This document shows positions 34,966-42,950 of a DNA stretch of 64,000 bases, in pieces (the first letter of the stretch is position 1; each line of letters starts with the position of its first letter). The notes beneath the pieces are model-generated. The model was not told where the DNA came from. It searched no databases and saw only the letters and a program-made list of their open reading frames with translations. Position numbers and translations under genes: made by a program. Origin of the DNA: Leisingera sp. SS27 (lineage in GTDB: Bacteria > Pseudomonadota > Alphaproteobacteria > Rhodobacterales > Rhodobacteraceae). Location: positions 682,001 through 746,000 of the forward strand of contig NZ_JAQNCY010000001.1 of NCBI RefSeq assembly GCF_028368855.1, read 5' to 3'.

Positions 34966-36452
34966 CAGTACCCCGTGGTTCCATTGCGGTCATAGTCCGC
35001 GTCGTCGTGTTCTTCCCAGTCGTCATAGAGATCTGGGGACTGGTACCCACAGGCGAAGGTCATAAACCCATCCGCACCGTGGCTGCTCACATCGTGGCGG
35101 GGTCGATCCTTCCAGACCTCCCGCTCGTCGTCCCATTCTTTGCGGAAATGGCGTAGGCGCTTGATTCCGGTCGCGCATTCGGTCTTGTCAAAGTCGCATG
35201 ACGCGAACACCTGACGGGCCGCGTCGATTGCATCCATCTTGGTCGCCGTCCGGCCGACAATCTTGGGCTTCAGGCCGTGACGCTCAGCCTCTCCCAGGCG
35301 TCCATTTTCCAGGAACAGATCTTCGCGCTTTCCATCGTGCGGCCAATAGTGATCTCCGAAGTATGCGTCTCGCTCTTGCGCCCACTCCTTGAGCCAGCGC
35401 GCATAGTGACTGATGTGTTCGCCGCTGTTCTCGTAGTAGCCAATGAATCGGTTACGATCTCCGACTCTCTGATGCAGCCAAATGGTGTTCAGATCGTTCC
35501 GCCCCAAATCCCAGAAAGTGTTGACCGGGTATTTCGGGTCATACGGAAACCTGCCGATCTTGCCGAACTTGTCCGCATGGGAGAGCTGCGCCGCAAAATA
35601 GGCCCCCTCGATTGCCTGCTCGAATGCCTCCTGCGGCGTTGACGGGTTCTCCCGCTTCATGTCGCCACCGAGCAGTTGCTCTTGCTTAACCCACCAAGCT
35701 TTCTGCCCCTCGGTCAGGTCAATGCCGTGCTCATGCTTGAGCTTGTCGAAGTATGCCCTGTGTTCAGGCAGAAACCGGACCGCCGCCGGGTCATAGGTGT
35801 AAAGCGTTTCCTTCCACCAGGGGAAGAAATGGAACTTGAATGGCCCCTCCCCTCGCATCGCCTTGTCAGCATACTCGAAGAAGAACCCTTCCTGACCTTC
35901 TGCCGTGCTTTCAATCGTCTTGGGGTTTTTACCCACCGCCGGGAAGGCCCCGGTCACAATCTCCCGCGCCTTCTGCGGGTACTTGGCGCAGATCTTGCCA
36001 AACTCTGAAACGTGAAGACGCTGTAGGGTGCCAGAACGCGCCGAGGTTGCTACCCTAACGCTAGAGCCGTGCTCAAATCTCAACAGGCCGGCGCGGTCGT
36101 TTCTGGCTGGGCGCCTCTCTTTGATCAGGTCGGGCAGGTTGTCATACGGATACTTGATCTTGCTGTCGAAGATCTCGTTCGCATCGTTCAGCGTGTGGGC
36201 GATGATTGCCGCCCTGTGGTCGTTCAGAAAGATTGCCTCATCCAGGCTGACGATGCACATTAGTGTCGTGAACCCGAGTTGGCGCGCCTTCAGGATGATA
36301 TCCTCCGCGCTGGCCTCTTGCAGGTACGCCATCTGCGCATCGTTCGGTGTGAACTTGACCCTCTGCCCGTCCTTGTCAGTGATGTAGTAGAGGTTGCTCA
36401 GCCGCCACAAGGGGTCGCAGAACTGATCAACCACTTTCGCGTCAAGAGCCAA
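34965..36452 (-). CDS. Terminase large subunit
   Basis: 495 residues. ATPase part: Walker-A-like LKARQLGFTTL near residue 56 and LHVSEFGK as the Walker B and catalytic-Glu region. Nuclease part: NTFWDLGRNDLN with a metal Asp, YWPHDGKRED, and a C-terminal HDVSSHGADGF. It cuts concatemers and drives DNA into the procapsid. It overlaps the small-subunit candidate by 11 bases. Confidence 0.9.
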   Translation of the reverse strand: MALDAKVVDQFCDPLWRLSNLYYITDKDGQRVKFTPNDAQMAYLQEASAEDIILKARQLGFTTLMCIVSLDEAIFLNDHRAAIIAHTLNDANEIFDSKIKYPYDNLPDLIKERRPARNDRAGLLRFEHGSSVRVATSARSGTLQRLHVSEFGKICAKYPQKAREIVTGAFPAVGKNPKTIESTAEGQEGFFFEYADKAMRGEGPFKFHFFPWWKETLYTYDPAAVRFLPEHRAYFDKLKHEHGIDLTEGQKAWWVKQEQLLGGDMKRENPSTPQEAFEQAIEGAYFAAQLSHADKFGKIGRFPYDPKYPVNTFWDLGRNDLNTIWLHQRVGDRNRFIGYYENSGEHISHYARWLKEWAQERDAYFGDHYWPHDGKREDLFLENGRLGEAERHGLKPKIVGRTATKMDAIDAARQVFASCDFDKTECATGIKRLRHFRKEWDDEREVWKDRPRHDVSSHGADGFMTFACGYQSPDLYDDWEEHDDADYDRNGTTGY

Positions 36453-36705
36453 TGCGCCTGCTCTGACCTGACACCAGCCCCAGCAGGTCTGCCAAGCTGT
36501 CGGTCACATCATGGGTTGCATCCATCTCAACCGCCTTTAGGTCTGGCAGCACTTTGTTCAGCAGTTTGGTTGCCGCTGTCACCTGACTCGCGTCCATGAT
36601 CGGCTCGTCAGAAAGTGCGTGCTTCGTCAATCGGTTAATGAGCTGACTTGCCTGGATTTTATGCTTCACCTCATCTGGGTGAAATGCTTGCTTCCGCTTT
36701 GCCAT
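36442..36705 (-). CDS. Terminase small subunit candidate
   Basis: 87 residues, helical. FHPDEVKHKIQASQLINRLT and SQVTAATKLLNKVLPDLKAV are characteristic of small phage proteins found directly upstream of TerL in podo- and siphoviruses and commonly taken as TerS. Overlap with TerL supports joint function. A pac site was not identified. Confidence 0.65.
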   Translation of the reverse strand: MAKRKQAFHPDEVKHKIQASQLINRLTKHALSDEPIMDASQVTAATKLLNKVLPDLKAVEMDATHDVTDSLADLLGLVSGQSRRIGS

Positions 36706-36736
36706 ACCGCCCTCTCTCGTCTACGGGCGTGGCTGG

Positions 36737-37045
36737 TTATGCCACGTCGATGATGCTGACAAACCCGGCGTCGGTGCATTCAAACTCACGCTGCGCGCCT
36801 TCCGGGATGTAATGACCTGTTGATGCCGTTGCCGCAGTTCCGCCGAATGCGATGCGCATGGCCTCACTTGCGTGGATCTGGAGAACGTCACCTGCTGCCA
36901 GGGTGATATCCCCGATGCCGTCCTCAAGGTTCGCGGCAGTCGTGCTGGTCGCAAACGCGCCCGAGGTCTTTACCTCTGTTGCAAACAGACCGCCTGAATT
37001 GATGCGGCGGCCATACTTACCAACCGAAAAGCTTGCTGTGCCCAT
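36737..37045 (-). CDS. Hypothetical phage protein, start of late block
   Basis: 102 residues, Gly/Ala/Thr-rich beta-type sequence (VKTSGAFATSTTAANLEDGI, then GDITLAAGDVLQIH). No Cys apart from one near the end. Possibly structural. It is the first protein gene after the phage tRNA on this strand. Confidence 0.55.
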   Translation of the reverse strand: MGTASFSVGKYGRRINSGGLFATEVKTSGAFATSTTAANLEDGIGDITLAAGDVLQIHASEAMRIAFGGTAATASTGHYIPEGAQREFECTDAGFVSIIDVA

Positions 37046-37260
37046 AGTTCAGGCTCCTGTGCTGGTGCCGGGGATGTGCTGGGGAATAGAGCGGGCGGCG
37101 GGGGTTACGGTTCACATTTGCTGACGGAAACCTTAGCGCCTGATGCCGCCGCGCTCAGGAGGTAGCACTCCTTGCAAGTAATCCGGCCCGCCTAAGCAGC
37201 CTGATGACAAGCGCTACCGCCAGAAAGCGGCTGTGCGGGTCTTTCCCCGCTTGTCAGCCC

Positions 37261-37336
37261 TGGTTGCGCGGGCCGGACTCGAACCGACGACCTCCAGGTT
37301 ATGAGCCTAGCGAGCTACCATCTGCTCCACCGCGTC
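37261..37336 (-). tRNA. Phage tRNA-Met(CAT), initiator type
   Basis: The reverse strand gives a 76-base tRNA with encoded CCA: D-stem GAGC/GCTC, anticodon arm CTAGG-CTCATAA-CCTGG, T-arm GTCGG-TTCGAGT-CCGGC. Initiator features are the 1:72 mismatch (G/A), A11:U24, and G30:C40 with G31:C39. Position 29:41 is A:U instead of G:C, and 2:71 is A/C. It lies between the NusG-like gene and the late structural genes. Confidence 0.85.
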
Positions 37337-37352
37337 ACCAGAAATGCAGTAG

Positions 37353-37404
37353 CACGCGCCCTTTCCTCAGTTCCGAAACCGGGGGCGCGTGGTCGGGCAC
37401 GACC
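37353..37404 (-). promoter_or_regulatory. Hairpin cluster between NusG-like gene and tRNA-Met
   Basis: CACGCGCCC and GGGCGCGTG (37383-37391 and 37353-37361 on the plus strand) form a 9-bp stem with a 21-base loop, and GGTCG-GGCA-CGACC (37391-37404) forms a second hairpin beside it. No U-tract follows. They lie 50-100 bases downstream of the NusG-like stop and could be a terminator or the RNA target of antitermination. The rest of 37046-37457 holds only the tRNA. Confidence 0.4.
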
Positions 37405-37457
37405 GGAGCAATCCAGGTGCGGCCTTACCCGTGACTATACCACATCTTGCAGGTGCA

Positions 37458-38024
37458 TCAAGATGCTGCGCGCACATCCAAAGGGTCAACTTTTACGCGC
37501 GTCAGCCGACCCAGGATTTCCATCTGAGCCTCGATCATTGGGTGCATGTCGTGGGCAGATTGCACCATGCCTGTGAACTCCACCACCCGATCAGCAAACG
37601 GACCCGCCAGCACCTCCAGCGCCGCTCCCGGTTCGAACTGGCACATGGCCGCACGGTCCCGGCTGTCGATGATGCGCTGAGCCTCTGCGTTCTCCTGCTC
37701 CACCTTGCTTAAGAACGGCTGAACATGCCGGCGCACCTCCTGCGGGCTTACGGCCATCAGCGACGGGCTGAGGCCGCGGCACTGGATGGCCTTGGTGAAC
37801 ATAGCCGCGGGGATCTCCGCGAAGATGTAGCCTGGCAGGTAGGCCGATGTGACCGGCTCTGCGTGGCGCTTCTTGCCCTGCCGCTTGAACTCGATCTTGC
37901 GAGGAGCGACTGCTTCCAAGCCAAGGGCGCGAAGCTGGCGTTCCACGGCGAACTCCCCGCGCTCCTTGTCTGCACCCGGCGATGGGGCGATGTGCCTGGT
38001 TGTTGTAATGCCTAGATACCACAT
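37458..38024 (-). CDS. NusG-like transcription antitermination protein
   Basis: 188 residues. The N-terminal NGN domain is readable from WYLGITTTRHIAPSPGADKE through the long-helix region (AYLPGYIFAEIPAAMF) typical of NusG/RfaH. The C-terminal end (EPGAALEVLAGPFADRVVEF) matches the KOW element. As an extra NusG copy just before the late genes, it probably switches RNA polymerase to read through the long leftward late operon. Binding partners are inferred. Confidence 0.85.
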   Translation of the reverse strand: MWYLGITTTRHIAPSPGADKERGEFAVERQLRALGLEAVAPRKIEFKRQGKKRHAEPVTSAYLPGYIFAEIPAAMFTKAIQCRGLSPSLMAVSPQEVRRHVQPFLSKVEQENAEAQRIIDSRDRAAMCQFEPGAALEVLAGPFADRVVEFTGMVQSAHDMHPMIEAQMEILGRLTRVKVDPLDVRAAS

Positions 38025-38066
38025 CCCTCTACCCCCTGCCCCGCGTGGTGTTGATTGCGTAGGTGG

Positions 38067-38315
38067 TCATTGGTCGGCCCCTTCGAGTACCTCGGAGGCT
38101 GCCCGCAGGCCGAGGAACGTGATCTGATACCGCATCGATATTCCGTCTTGGAACTTGCGGTCGGCGAAACCAAACCGCCACAGGTCGTGCATCGCCGTCT
38201 TCATCGCCCTAGGATCCTTCGGCTCAACGCCATGCGGCTGCGCGTCACGCAGGATGCGCAGCGCCCACTTGTGGTTCTCGGTCAGCTTGGACCATTGCTC
38301 TGCCGGTAGTGTCAT
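38067..38315 (-). CDS. Hypothetical phage protein
   Basis: 82 residues, winged-helix-like composition (HKWALRILRDAQPHGVEPKD, MHDLWRFGFADRKFQDGI). May be a small DNA-binding protein. Overlaps the preceding gene by 4 bases. Confidence 0.55.
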   Translation of the reverse strand: MTLPAEQWSKLTENHKWALRILRDAQPHGVEPKDPRAMKTAMHDLWRFGFADRKFQDGISMRYQITFLGLRAASEVLEGADQ

Positions 38316-38497
38316 TCCTCTGCCTCCGGGACTGCCTCTAGGAGAATTTCAGCCTTGGCGATTTCCAGAACGCCAACAGCCAGAGCCAAAGGTGCGCGAT
38401 CCTCGTAGCTGTAGATCACCGCCTTGATGGCATCGCACATTTCCTCGGCAACGTCCGCCGGGCGCTGGCCGCCGAAGTAAACGCGGAGGTTATCCAT
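38312..38497 (-). CDS. Small acidic phage protein
   Basis: 61 residues from ATG 38497, which overlaps the stop of the HTH gene (TAATG). It is helical and acidic at the end (EILLEAVPEAEE). Unknown function; part of a tightly packed early operon. Confidence 0.6.
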   Translation of the reverse strand: MDNLRVYFGGQRPADVAEEMCDAIKAVIYSYEDRAPLALAVGVLEIAKAEILLEAVPEAEE

Positions 38498-38910
38498 TAC
38501 TCCCCTGCCTCCCTCTGCGCAGCCGCCGAAATGAAAAGCGCTGGCCTGCTGTCGCCGTCCGAGCCGCCACGTGCAGCGCGGATCTTCACGATCTGCCCGC
38601 GCTCGCACAGGTCGCGCAGAGAACGCAGAGCCTGCGCCTTGGTGCAGCCAGTCGCTTCCATAACATCCCAAGACGAAACCGGCTTAGCTGCCATCGCCAT
38701 CACTTGTTCCGTCCTGGCCGCCGCCTTCACCACTGCGGGCTTGATCTTGACCGGGTTTGCCAATGGGGAGGCTGGCAGTTTTGCCTTCGGGTTCCGCAGG
38801 CCGCCAAACTCCCGGCGATACCCCGCCCGGAACAGGTTTTCCAACGCCCGCGCTTCTGCCGGGCTGTACTGCGCGAGGGGCTGCGCGCTGATCTTCTGAA
38901 GTGCGTTCAT
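38497..38910 (-). CDS. HTH (winged-helix-like) regulatory protein
   Basis: 137 residues. A long basic Ala/Pro linker joins an N-terminal helix to a C-terminal DNA-binding-like domain (VSSWDVMEATGCTKAQALRS, LRDLCERGQIVKIRAARGG). An AAGGAG site precedes the start, and a perfect 17-bp palindrome lies 21 bases upstream. It is probably a phage transcription regulator that may control itself. Confidence 0.6.
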   Translation of the reverse strand: MNALQKISAQPLAQYSPAEARALENLFRAGYRREFGGLRNPKAKLPASPLANPVKIKPAVVKAAARTEQVMAMAAKPVSSWDVMEATGCTKAQALRSLRDLCERGQIVKIRAARGGSDGDSRPALFISAAAQREAGE

Positions 38911-38930
38911 TTCGTCTGCTCCTTGCTGTT

Positions 38931-38947
38931 AGTTTAATCGTTAAACT
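38931..38947. promoter_or_regulatory. 17-bp palindromic operator candidate (AGTTTAA-TCG-TTAAACT)
   Basis: Perfect 7-base arms around TCG in an AT-rich island within GC-rich DNA, 21 bases upstream of the HTH gene start. It differs from the switch operators. Likely bound by the HTH protein or another phage regulator. Confidence 0.5.
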
Positions 38948-38959
38948 ATCTTGTTAGGC

Positions 38960-39385
38960 CGCGACCCGCGTCCTTCCCCCCGCTATTGAAACGTCTCCCT
39001 GTGGCGGGAGAGGCCTGCTAGAGGCCAGAGAAAGCCCGTCACTGACGATCCGTATCCACGCGCTGCCCGTAACGTGGGCCATCCGCCTTCCCCCTGGGCT
39101 TTTCACCCAGCCCGCCTCCGTGGCGGTCCCCAGTCCTTCGAGGCCGTCTCCCGGCTCTCACCCGCTGGTGGGATTTAGTAGGCGCGCTTCTCTGCCGGGC
39201 CAGACGGGGCCGCTTCGGCAAGGGTCGGGTCACTTCCCCGGATCTTCCCCATTGGTTTCGCCCAACGGTCAAAAGCGGCAACGGTGTGGCGGTTTCTTTG
39301 CGATGTGCCCGGGTGTCCGGTTTGCTCCAAAAGAGTTTCGCCATTCTCAGCTTTCCGACCGTTGCCCGGATCGCTGAGCTATGGG
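38960..39385 (-). ncRNA. Candidate structured RNA in a gene-free stretch
   Basis: About 430 bases without a believable gene. Hairpins include GGCCT/AGGCC (39012-39026), GCCC/GGGC (39065-39079), CTGGG/CCCAG (39094-39110), CGCC/GGCG (39113-39125), GCCG/CGGC near 39209-39219, and a long-range match of CAACGGTC (near 39263-39270) with GACCGTTG (near 39358-39365). The open frame at 39039-39344 gives a very Arg/Pro/Gly-rich peptide and is doubted. Family not recognised. Confidence 0.4.
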
Positions 39386-39391
39386 GTCAGA

Positions 39392-39826
39392 TCATTCCGC
39401 AGCCTCCAGCACGTCCAAATGCACGTCCTCACCGGCTAGGACGGACCCTAGCGCCCTCCATTCCCGGTACAGGCTCTTGGCGTACTCAGCCTGTTTCCGG
39501 CTGGGCGTGTCGCCTTCCTTGACCAGCCTCATGAAAGACTTGCCAAACTGGTGACTGTCGGAGCCTTCGAGGGACCGCAGTACGTGGAACCACCAGCGGG
39601 CTGCTTCCTCCAGTTCCGGGTCTTTCAGGCCTGGGAAACGGTCCGCCGGGGCCGGTACGTCGTGCGGATAGTTCGATACCTTGCTGAGGAAGTTCTGGCG
39701 CTCGAAGGCTGGCAGCTTCTTCCACAGGGCAAAGAACAGCTTTTTGACAAGCACCTGCTCCTCGTTCTTCGAGCGGGCAAGACAGATAGCCTCAGCGTGC
39801 TTCAGGATGCGCAGCTTCGCGTTCAT
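39392..39826 (-). CDS. Hypothetical phage protein
   Basis: 144 residues, helical and basic at the front (NAKLRILKHAEAICLARSKN), with WWFHVLRSLEGSDSHQFGKS in the middle. It overlaps the methyltransferase stop by 4 bases (ATGA), indicating coupling. No family recognised. Confidence 0.6.
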   Translation of the reverse strand: MNAKLRILKHAEAICLARSKNEEQVLVKKLFFALWKKLPAFERQNFLSKVSNYPHDVPAPADRFPGLKDPELEEAARWWFHVLRSLEGSDSHQFGKSFMRLVKEGDTPSRKQAEYAKSLYREWRALGSVLAGEDVHLDVLEAAE

Positions 39827-41283
39827 GCTGCAGTCCTCATCTGCTCGTGGGAGATTTTGATCCGGTCGAGGATCCAGCCGACGCAAGGCACCGCCATGCT
39901 GTTGCCAAGCGCTTTGTATTGGGGGCCGTCAGCGGCGGGTTTGCCGCGGTAGGTGATCGCGCAGTGATCATCGGGAAAGCCCTGCAACCGGTGGCATTCG
40001 GCTGGTGTCAGGCGGCGCACGGCCCAGCTATCGGCCAGCGCTGGTGGATGTGCCCCTGCTGCAAGGGGATGGCATGGTTCTCCGGGCTGCGGGTTTGAAT
40101 AGTTCGCTGCGCTGGTAATCTGCGTGGTATCGAATGCCACGGCAGCGTGACCGCCGGCGTTCTGATGGCTGTTGTTGTGCCCCATCGATCGCAGCGGAGG
40201 CATCACGCCGGAGGTATCGTTCTGAACCTCCGTGCCCTTGCAGTCGAAGGCAACTGGCACAATTGGTGTGCCCCTTCCAGTACCGTCTTCGCTTGCGTCA
40301 AAACCCTCCCCGCGCAGGGAATGGGTGACCATGTTGAAACCGTCGGCACGGCTATAGTCGTCACACGTGGTTTGCAGGCAGTTTGCAACCTCCGCTGCGA
40401 TCAACCCCCCGTCGCAGTCGAAGTCTGTTCCGAGCCCACCACCGCCGTTAGTGCGCGCTGCAAGGGTTGGGGCAGGTCTTTGCCCCGCTTCTCGGCGCGG
40501 CGAAGTATCCCCGCGCAGGCGGTCTGGCTCAAGTAGTACCGCTGCGGGATCGACGCAGTTTCCAAAATCGATGACAACGAACACGCGACGGCGCCGCTGC
40601 GCCACTCCGAACCATTGGGCGTCAAGAACGGACCATGCTGCCCGTGCCCTTGGCCCCTGCACCATACCTTCACCGGGCCATGTGCATCGGTGGTGGGGTT
40701 CCGCTGTTTCGAACTCTCCTGTGGGCTCGCCATCGTCTCCAAGGATTTCGATTTCGCCGCCCTTGTGCCATTTCCAGAAAGCGTTGGATTTTCCTCGCTT
40801 TGGCCGGGGGCTTGGTAGGAGGGAATCCACTGCGCCGACAAGGCCTCCCAGGAAGCACCCAAAGGCGTTTCCTTTGTCGGAGAGGACGCCGGGGACGTTT
40901 TCCCAGAGGACGGCGAGTTTTCCATCAGGTCGAGCATCGACGATTGCATGCAGCAGCTCCACGAATGTTAGGGTGAGGTTTCCACGGTCGCCGTCCAGAC
41001 CAGCACGAAGGCCCGCGACCGAAAAATCTTGGCAGGGTGTGCCGGCGACGATCAGTTCAGGCATCAGAACGCCGCGCTCGCGCAGCAGGTCCGGCGTGAT
41101 CTCGGTCATGTCGCCCCACAGAAGCGGGTCGCCCTGGTTGTGATCCTCCGGAAGTTTGTATCCGAAACGCTCCTGCAGAACGGCGCGGGGGAACGGTTCA
41201 ATCTCCGATGCAAGGCGCCAGTCCACCCACGGGGCGGCCATTTCAGGGGCGCCGATGCCGGAACAGAAGGTTGCGCCGATCAT
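39823..41283 (-). CDS. DNA cytosine C5-methyltransferase
   Basis: 486 residues. Motif I FCSGIGAPEMA, motif IV GTPCQDFS with catalytic Cys84, motif VI WENVPG, motif VIII QRRRRVF, motifs IX-X at the C-terminus (GNSMAVP). The 200-residue variable region between VIII and IX sets target specificity, which is unknown. No restriction gene is adjacent, so it is an orphan phage enzyme probably protecting phage DNA. Confidence 0.92.
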   Translation of the reverse strand: MIGATFCSGIGAPEMAAPWVDWRLASEIEPFPRAVLQERFGYKLPEDHNQGDPLLWGDMTEITPDLLRERGVLMPELIVAGTPCQDFSVAGLRAGLDGDRGNLTLTFVELLHAIVDARPDGKLAVLWENVPGVLSDKGNAFGCFLGGLVGAVDSLLPSPRPKRGKSNAFWKWHKGGEIEILGDDGEPTGEFETAEPHHRCTWPGEGMVQGPRARAAWSVLDAQWFGVAQRRRRVFVVIDFGNCVDPAAVLLEPDRLRGDTSPRREAGQRPAPTLAARTNGGGGLGTDFDCDGGLIAAEVANCLQTTCDDYSRADGFNMVTHSLRGEGFDASEDGTGRGTPIVPVAFDCKGTEVQNDTSGVMPPLRSMGHNNSHQNAGGHAAVAFDTTQITSAANYSNPQPGEPCHPLAAGAHPPALADSWAVRRLTPAECHRLQGFPDDHCAITYRGKPAADGPQYKALGNSMAVPCVGWILDRIKISHEQMRTAA

Positions 41284-41762
41284 ACCAGCCCCTTTTTCTT
41301 GAGCCAGCCCGCGAAACTCGTCCTGGACCGCGGGGCCATCCCCTCAACAGCAACAACCGCCGCCGCCATGAGTTCGTTCTGCGATGCGCCGGCAGCCCAC
41401 ATGCGGGCCGTAGACAGAACCTCTGCCTTGTCCTCTGGGTCCAGAGGCGGCAGGAACTCCCAGCCGCATTCCAGCGCGCTCTTGGCTGTGTCAAAGGCTG
41501 CCTCCCCCGGCATGGCGCGAAGGGCGGCCCATGCGACAGAGGCAAGCTCCTGCTCTGTCAGCTTGCGGCTCAGAGTCGGGCTTGCTGCAAGCCACGCTTC
41601 ACGGTCATCCTCGATCAGGCAGCACAGAATTGCCTTGGCTGCGTCTTTCCGGCGCGCAAGGTCGCCCGCCAACTGTTGAGACACAGCTCCCACGGATTTC
41701 CATGTTCCCTGTTCATCCCCATTGCGTTCGGGAGGGGTCGCTTTACTATCGTCATAAGCCAT
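41280..41762 (-). CDS. Hypothetical phage protein
   Basis: 160 residues. Helical Ala-rich sequence (KDAAKAILCCLIEDDREAWL, LASVAWAALRAMPGEAAFDT). ATG 41762 has a GGAGA site 9 bases upstream; ATG 41777 has none. It overlaps the methyltransferase start by 4 bases. It might take part in DNA metabolism, but nothing is proven. Confidence 0.55.
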   Translation of the reverse strand: MAYDDSKATPPERNGDEQGTWKSVGAVSQQLAGDLARRKDAAKAILCCLIEDDREAWLAASPTLSRKLTEQELASVAWAALRAMPGEAAFDTAKSALECGWEFLPPLDPEDKAEVLSTARMWAAGASQNELMAAAVVAVEGMAPRSRTSFAGWLKKKGLV

Positions 41763-41793
41763 TCTCGCGTTCTCCATTTGCTACGCGTGACGG

Positions 41794-42168
41794 TCAGGCC
41801 CGTTCCGGTGTGTCCGCACCGTTTCGGGCCGTTTCATTGATGATCTCGACATAGACAGCTCCGCCCTTTTCAGGCTCTCCGCGCTCCAGGCTCAGAGACC
41901 ACTCGCTATCGTCCTGTCCGGTGGCGTCTGCCACGCCGTCCAGACCGCTCTTGAGGCTGGCCAGCATGTTGTCGAGGTCCCTGCGCCGCTCATCCGGCGG
42001 GCAGAAGCGGATCGCCACATGCGCGCCCGGTTCCAGCTTGGCCGCCTTGGCCGTCCAGCCGCACACCTTCCGGTATTCCCTGCGGATGCCGGAGATAGCG
42101 CGGCGGTCACAGCGGGCGTTCGGGGATAGCTGCCTGGGGGGCCATGGGAGTTTGACCTGATTGCCCAT
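41794..42168 (-). CDS. RusA-family Holliday junction resolvase
   Basis: 124 residues from ATG 42168. The fold pattern is RusA: an N-terminal strand (VKLPWPPRQLSPNAR), then RRRDLDNMLASLKSGLDGVA and ATGQDDSEW with the conserved Asp residues of the catalytic site. RusA cuts four-way junctions to debranch replicating phage DNA. The start overlaps the HTH gene stop. Confidence 0.8.
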   Translation of the reverse strand: MGNQVKLPWPPRQLSPNARCDRRAISGIRREYRKVCGWTAKAAKLEPGAHVAIRFCPPDERRRDLDNMLASLKSGLDGVADATGQDDSEWSLSLERGEPEKGGAVYVEIINETARNGADTPERA

Positions 42169-42452
42169 CACGCTTCCCCCTCTGCCTCGCAGCGCGCATC
42201 TGTTACGATGGCGTTGAGGACGTCGATAATGGAGCATTTGGAGGCCCAAGCCTGCGTCTGCAGCCACGCTCTGTTGTCGTCGCTGAGAAGCTGTGGCGCT
42301 CCGGCCTTTCCGAACTTGATGCTGTGCTGGCTGGCAACCGTCCGAACTGTTTTCGGGCTGCTGTCAGCAGCAGCGGCGATTTCAAACGCAGACCTGCGCG
42401 GATTGGCCGCCAGTTCAGCCAGGATGGCGTCTGTTATGGGGCGGCGGCTCAT
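42168..42452 (-). CDS. Small HTH protein
   Basis: 94 residues. The N-terminal SAFEIAAAADSSPKTVRTVA is a helix-turn-helix, followed by a basic region (QHSIKFGKAG) that could contact DNA. Start overlaps the preceding stop by 4 bases. Could be a replication or regulatory accessory. Confidence 0.6.
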   Translation of the reverse strand: MSRRPITDAILAELAANPRRSAFEIAAAADSSPKTVRTVASQHSIKFGKAGAPQLLSDDNRAWLQTQAWASKCSIIDVLNAIVTDARCEAEGEA

Positions 42453-42799
42453 TCCCCTGCCTCCCCGTTCAGGGCGGCGCGGGCGTGCATGATCGCATTC
42501 CAGCAGCACCAAATGTCATACGAAACGCCAGCACCGAGATGGTCCAGAACATCGCGATGATCCGATCCGGCAGGAATGAAGCCCTGCAGGTGTGCCGCCA
42601 AATGGTTGCCGCCGACCATGACGCCCTGCAGCGCCTCCCGCAGGATCGCCTCCCGCGCCCGGGCTGCCTCCTTGGTCGCTTCCATTTCGTGGTTCAGCCG
42701 GTCGATCTGCTCCCGCGCCAGCTCCAGAAGGATCTCGCTGTCGTCAATGCGGTCGCACTGTTTCAGGTGGTCGGTGATCTGCTGGGATAGGTCTGTCAT
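42449..42799 (-). CDS. Coiled-coil phage protein
   Basis: 116 residues. A long helix with coiled-coil character (LLELAREQIDRLNHEMEATK) and a C-terminal half with two Trp/Cys (YDIWCCWNAIMHARAA). AGGAG site present. Function unknown. Confidence 0.6.
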   Translation of the reverse strand: MTDLSQQITDHLKQCDRIDDSEILLELAREQIDRLNHEMEATKEAARAREAILREALQGVMVGGNHLAAHLQGFIPAGSDHRDVLDHLGAGVSYDIWCCWNAIMHARAALNGEAGE

Positions 42800-42950
42800 T
42801 GGGGCGCTCCTGTCGGAAATCTCTGGTGGGAGTTCAGGGTCACAATGGGGGGGTCAGGGCGGTGGGTTCTGCGCAACCAGGGCTTTACTGCCGCCCCGGC
42901 TGCGCGCACCTTTCGCAACACGCCAATGCTGAACGAAAGGAATCCTCAAA

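Noticed and set aside
32899-34995. Plus-strand open frame of 698 codons
   Set aside because: Fully antisense to the portal gene and rich in Arg, His and Leu; no domain seen.
37204-37434. Plus-strand frame across the tRNA-Met region
   Set aside because: The peptide with GPDSNRRPPGYEPSELP is the usual antisense translation of a tRNA, not a gene.
39039-39344. Minus-strand frame of 101 codons
   Set aside because: Very Arg/Pro/Gly-rich, lacks a ribosome site, and covers strong hairpins; treated as candidate RNA instead.
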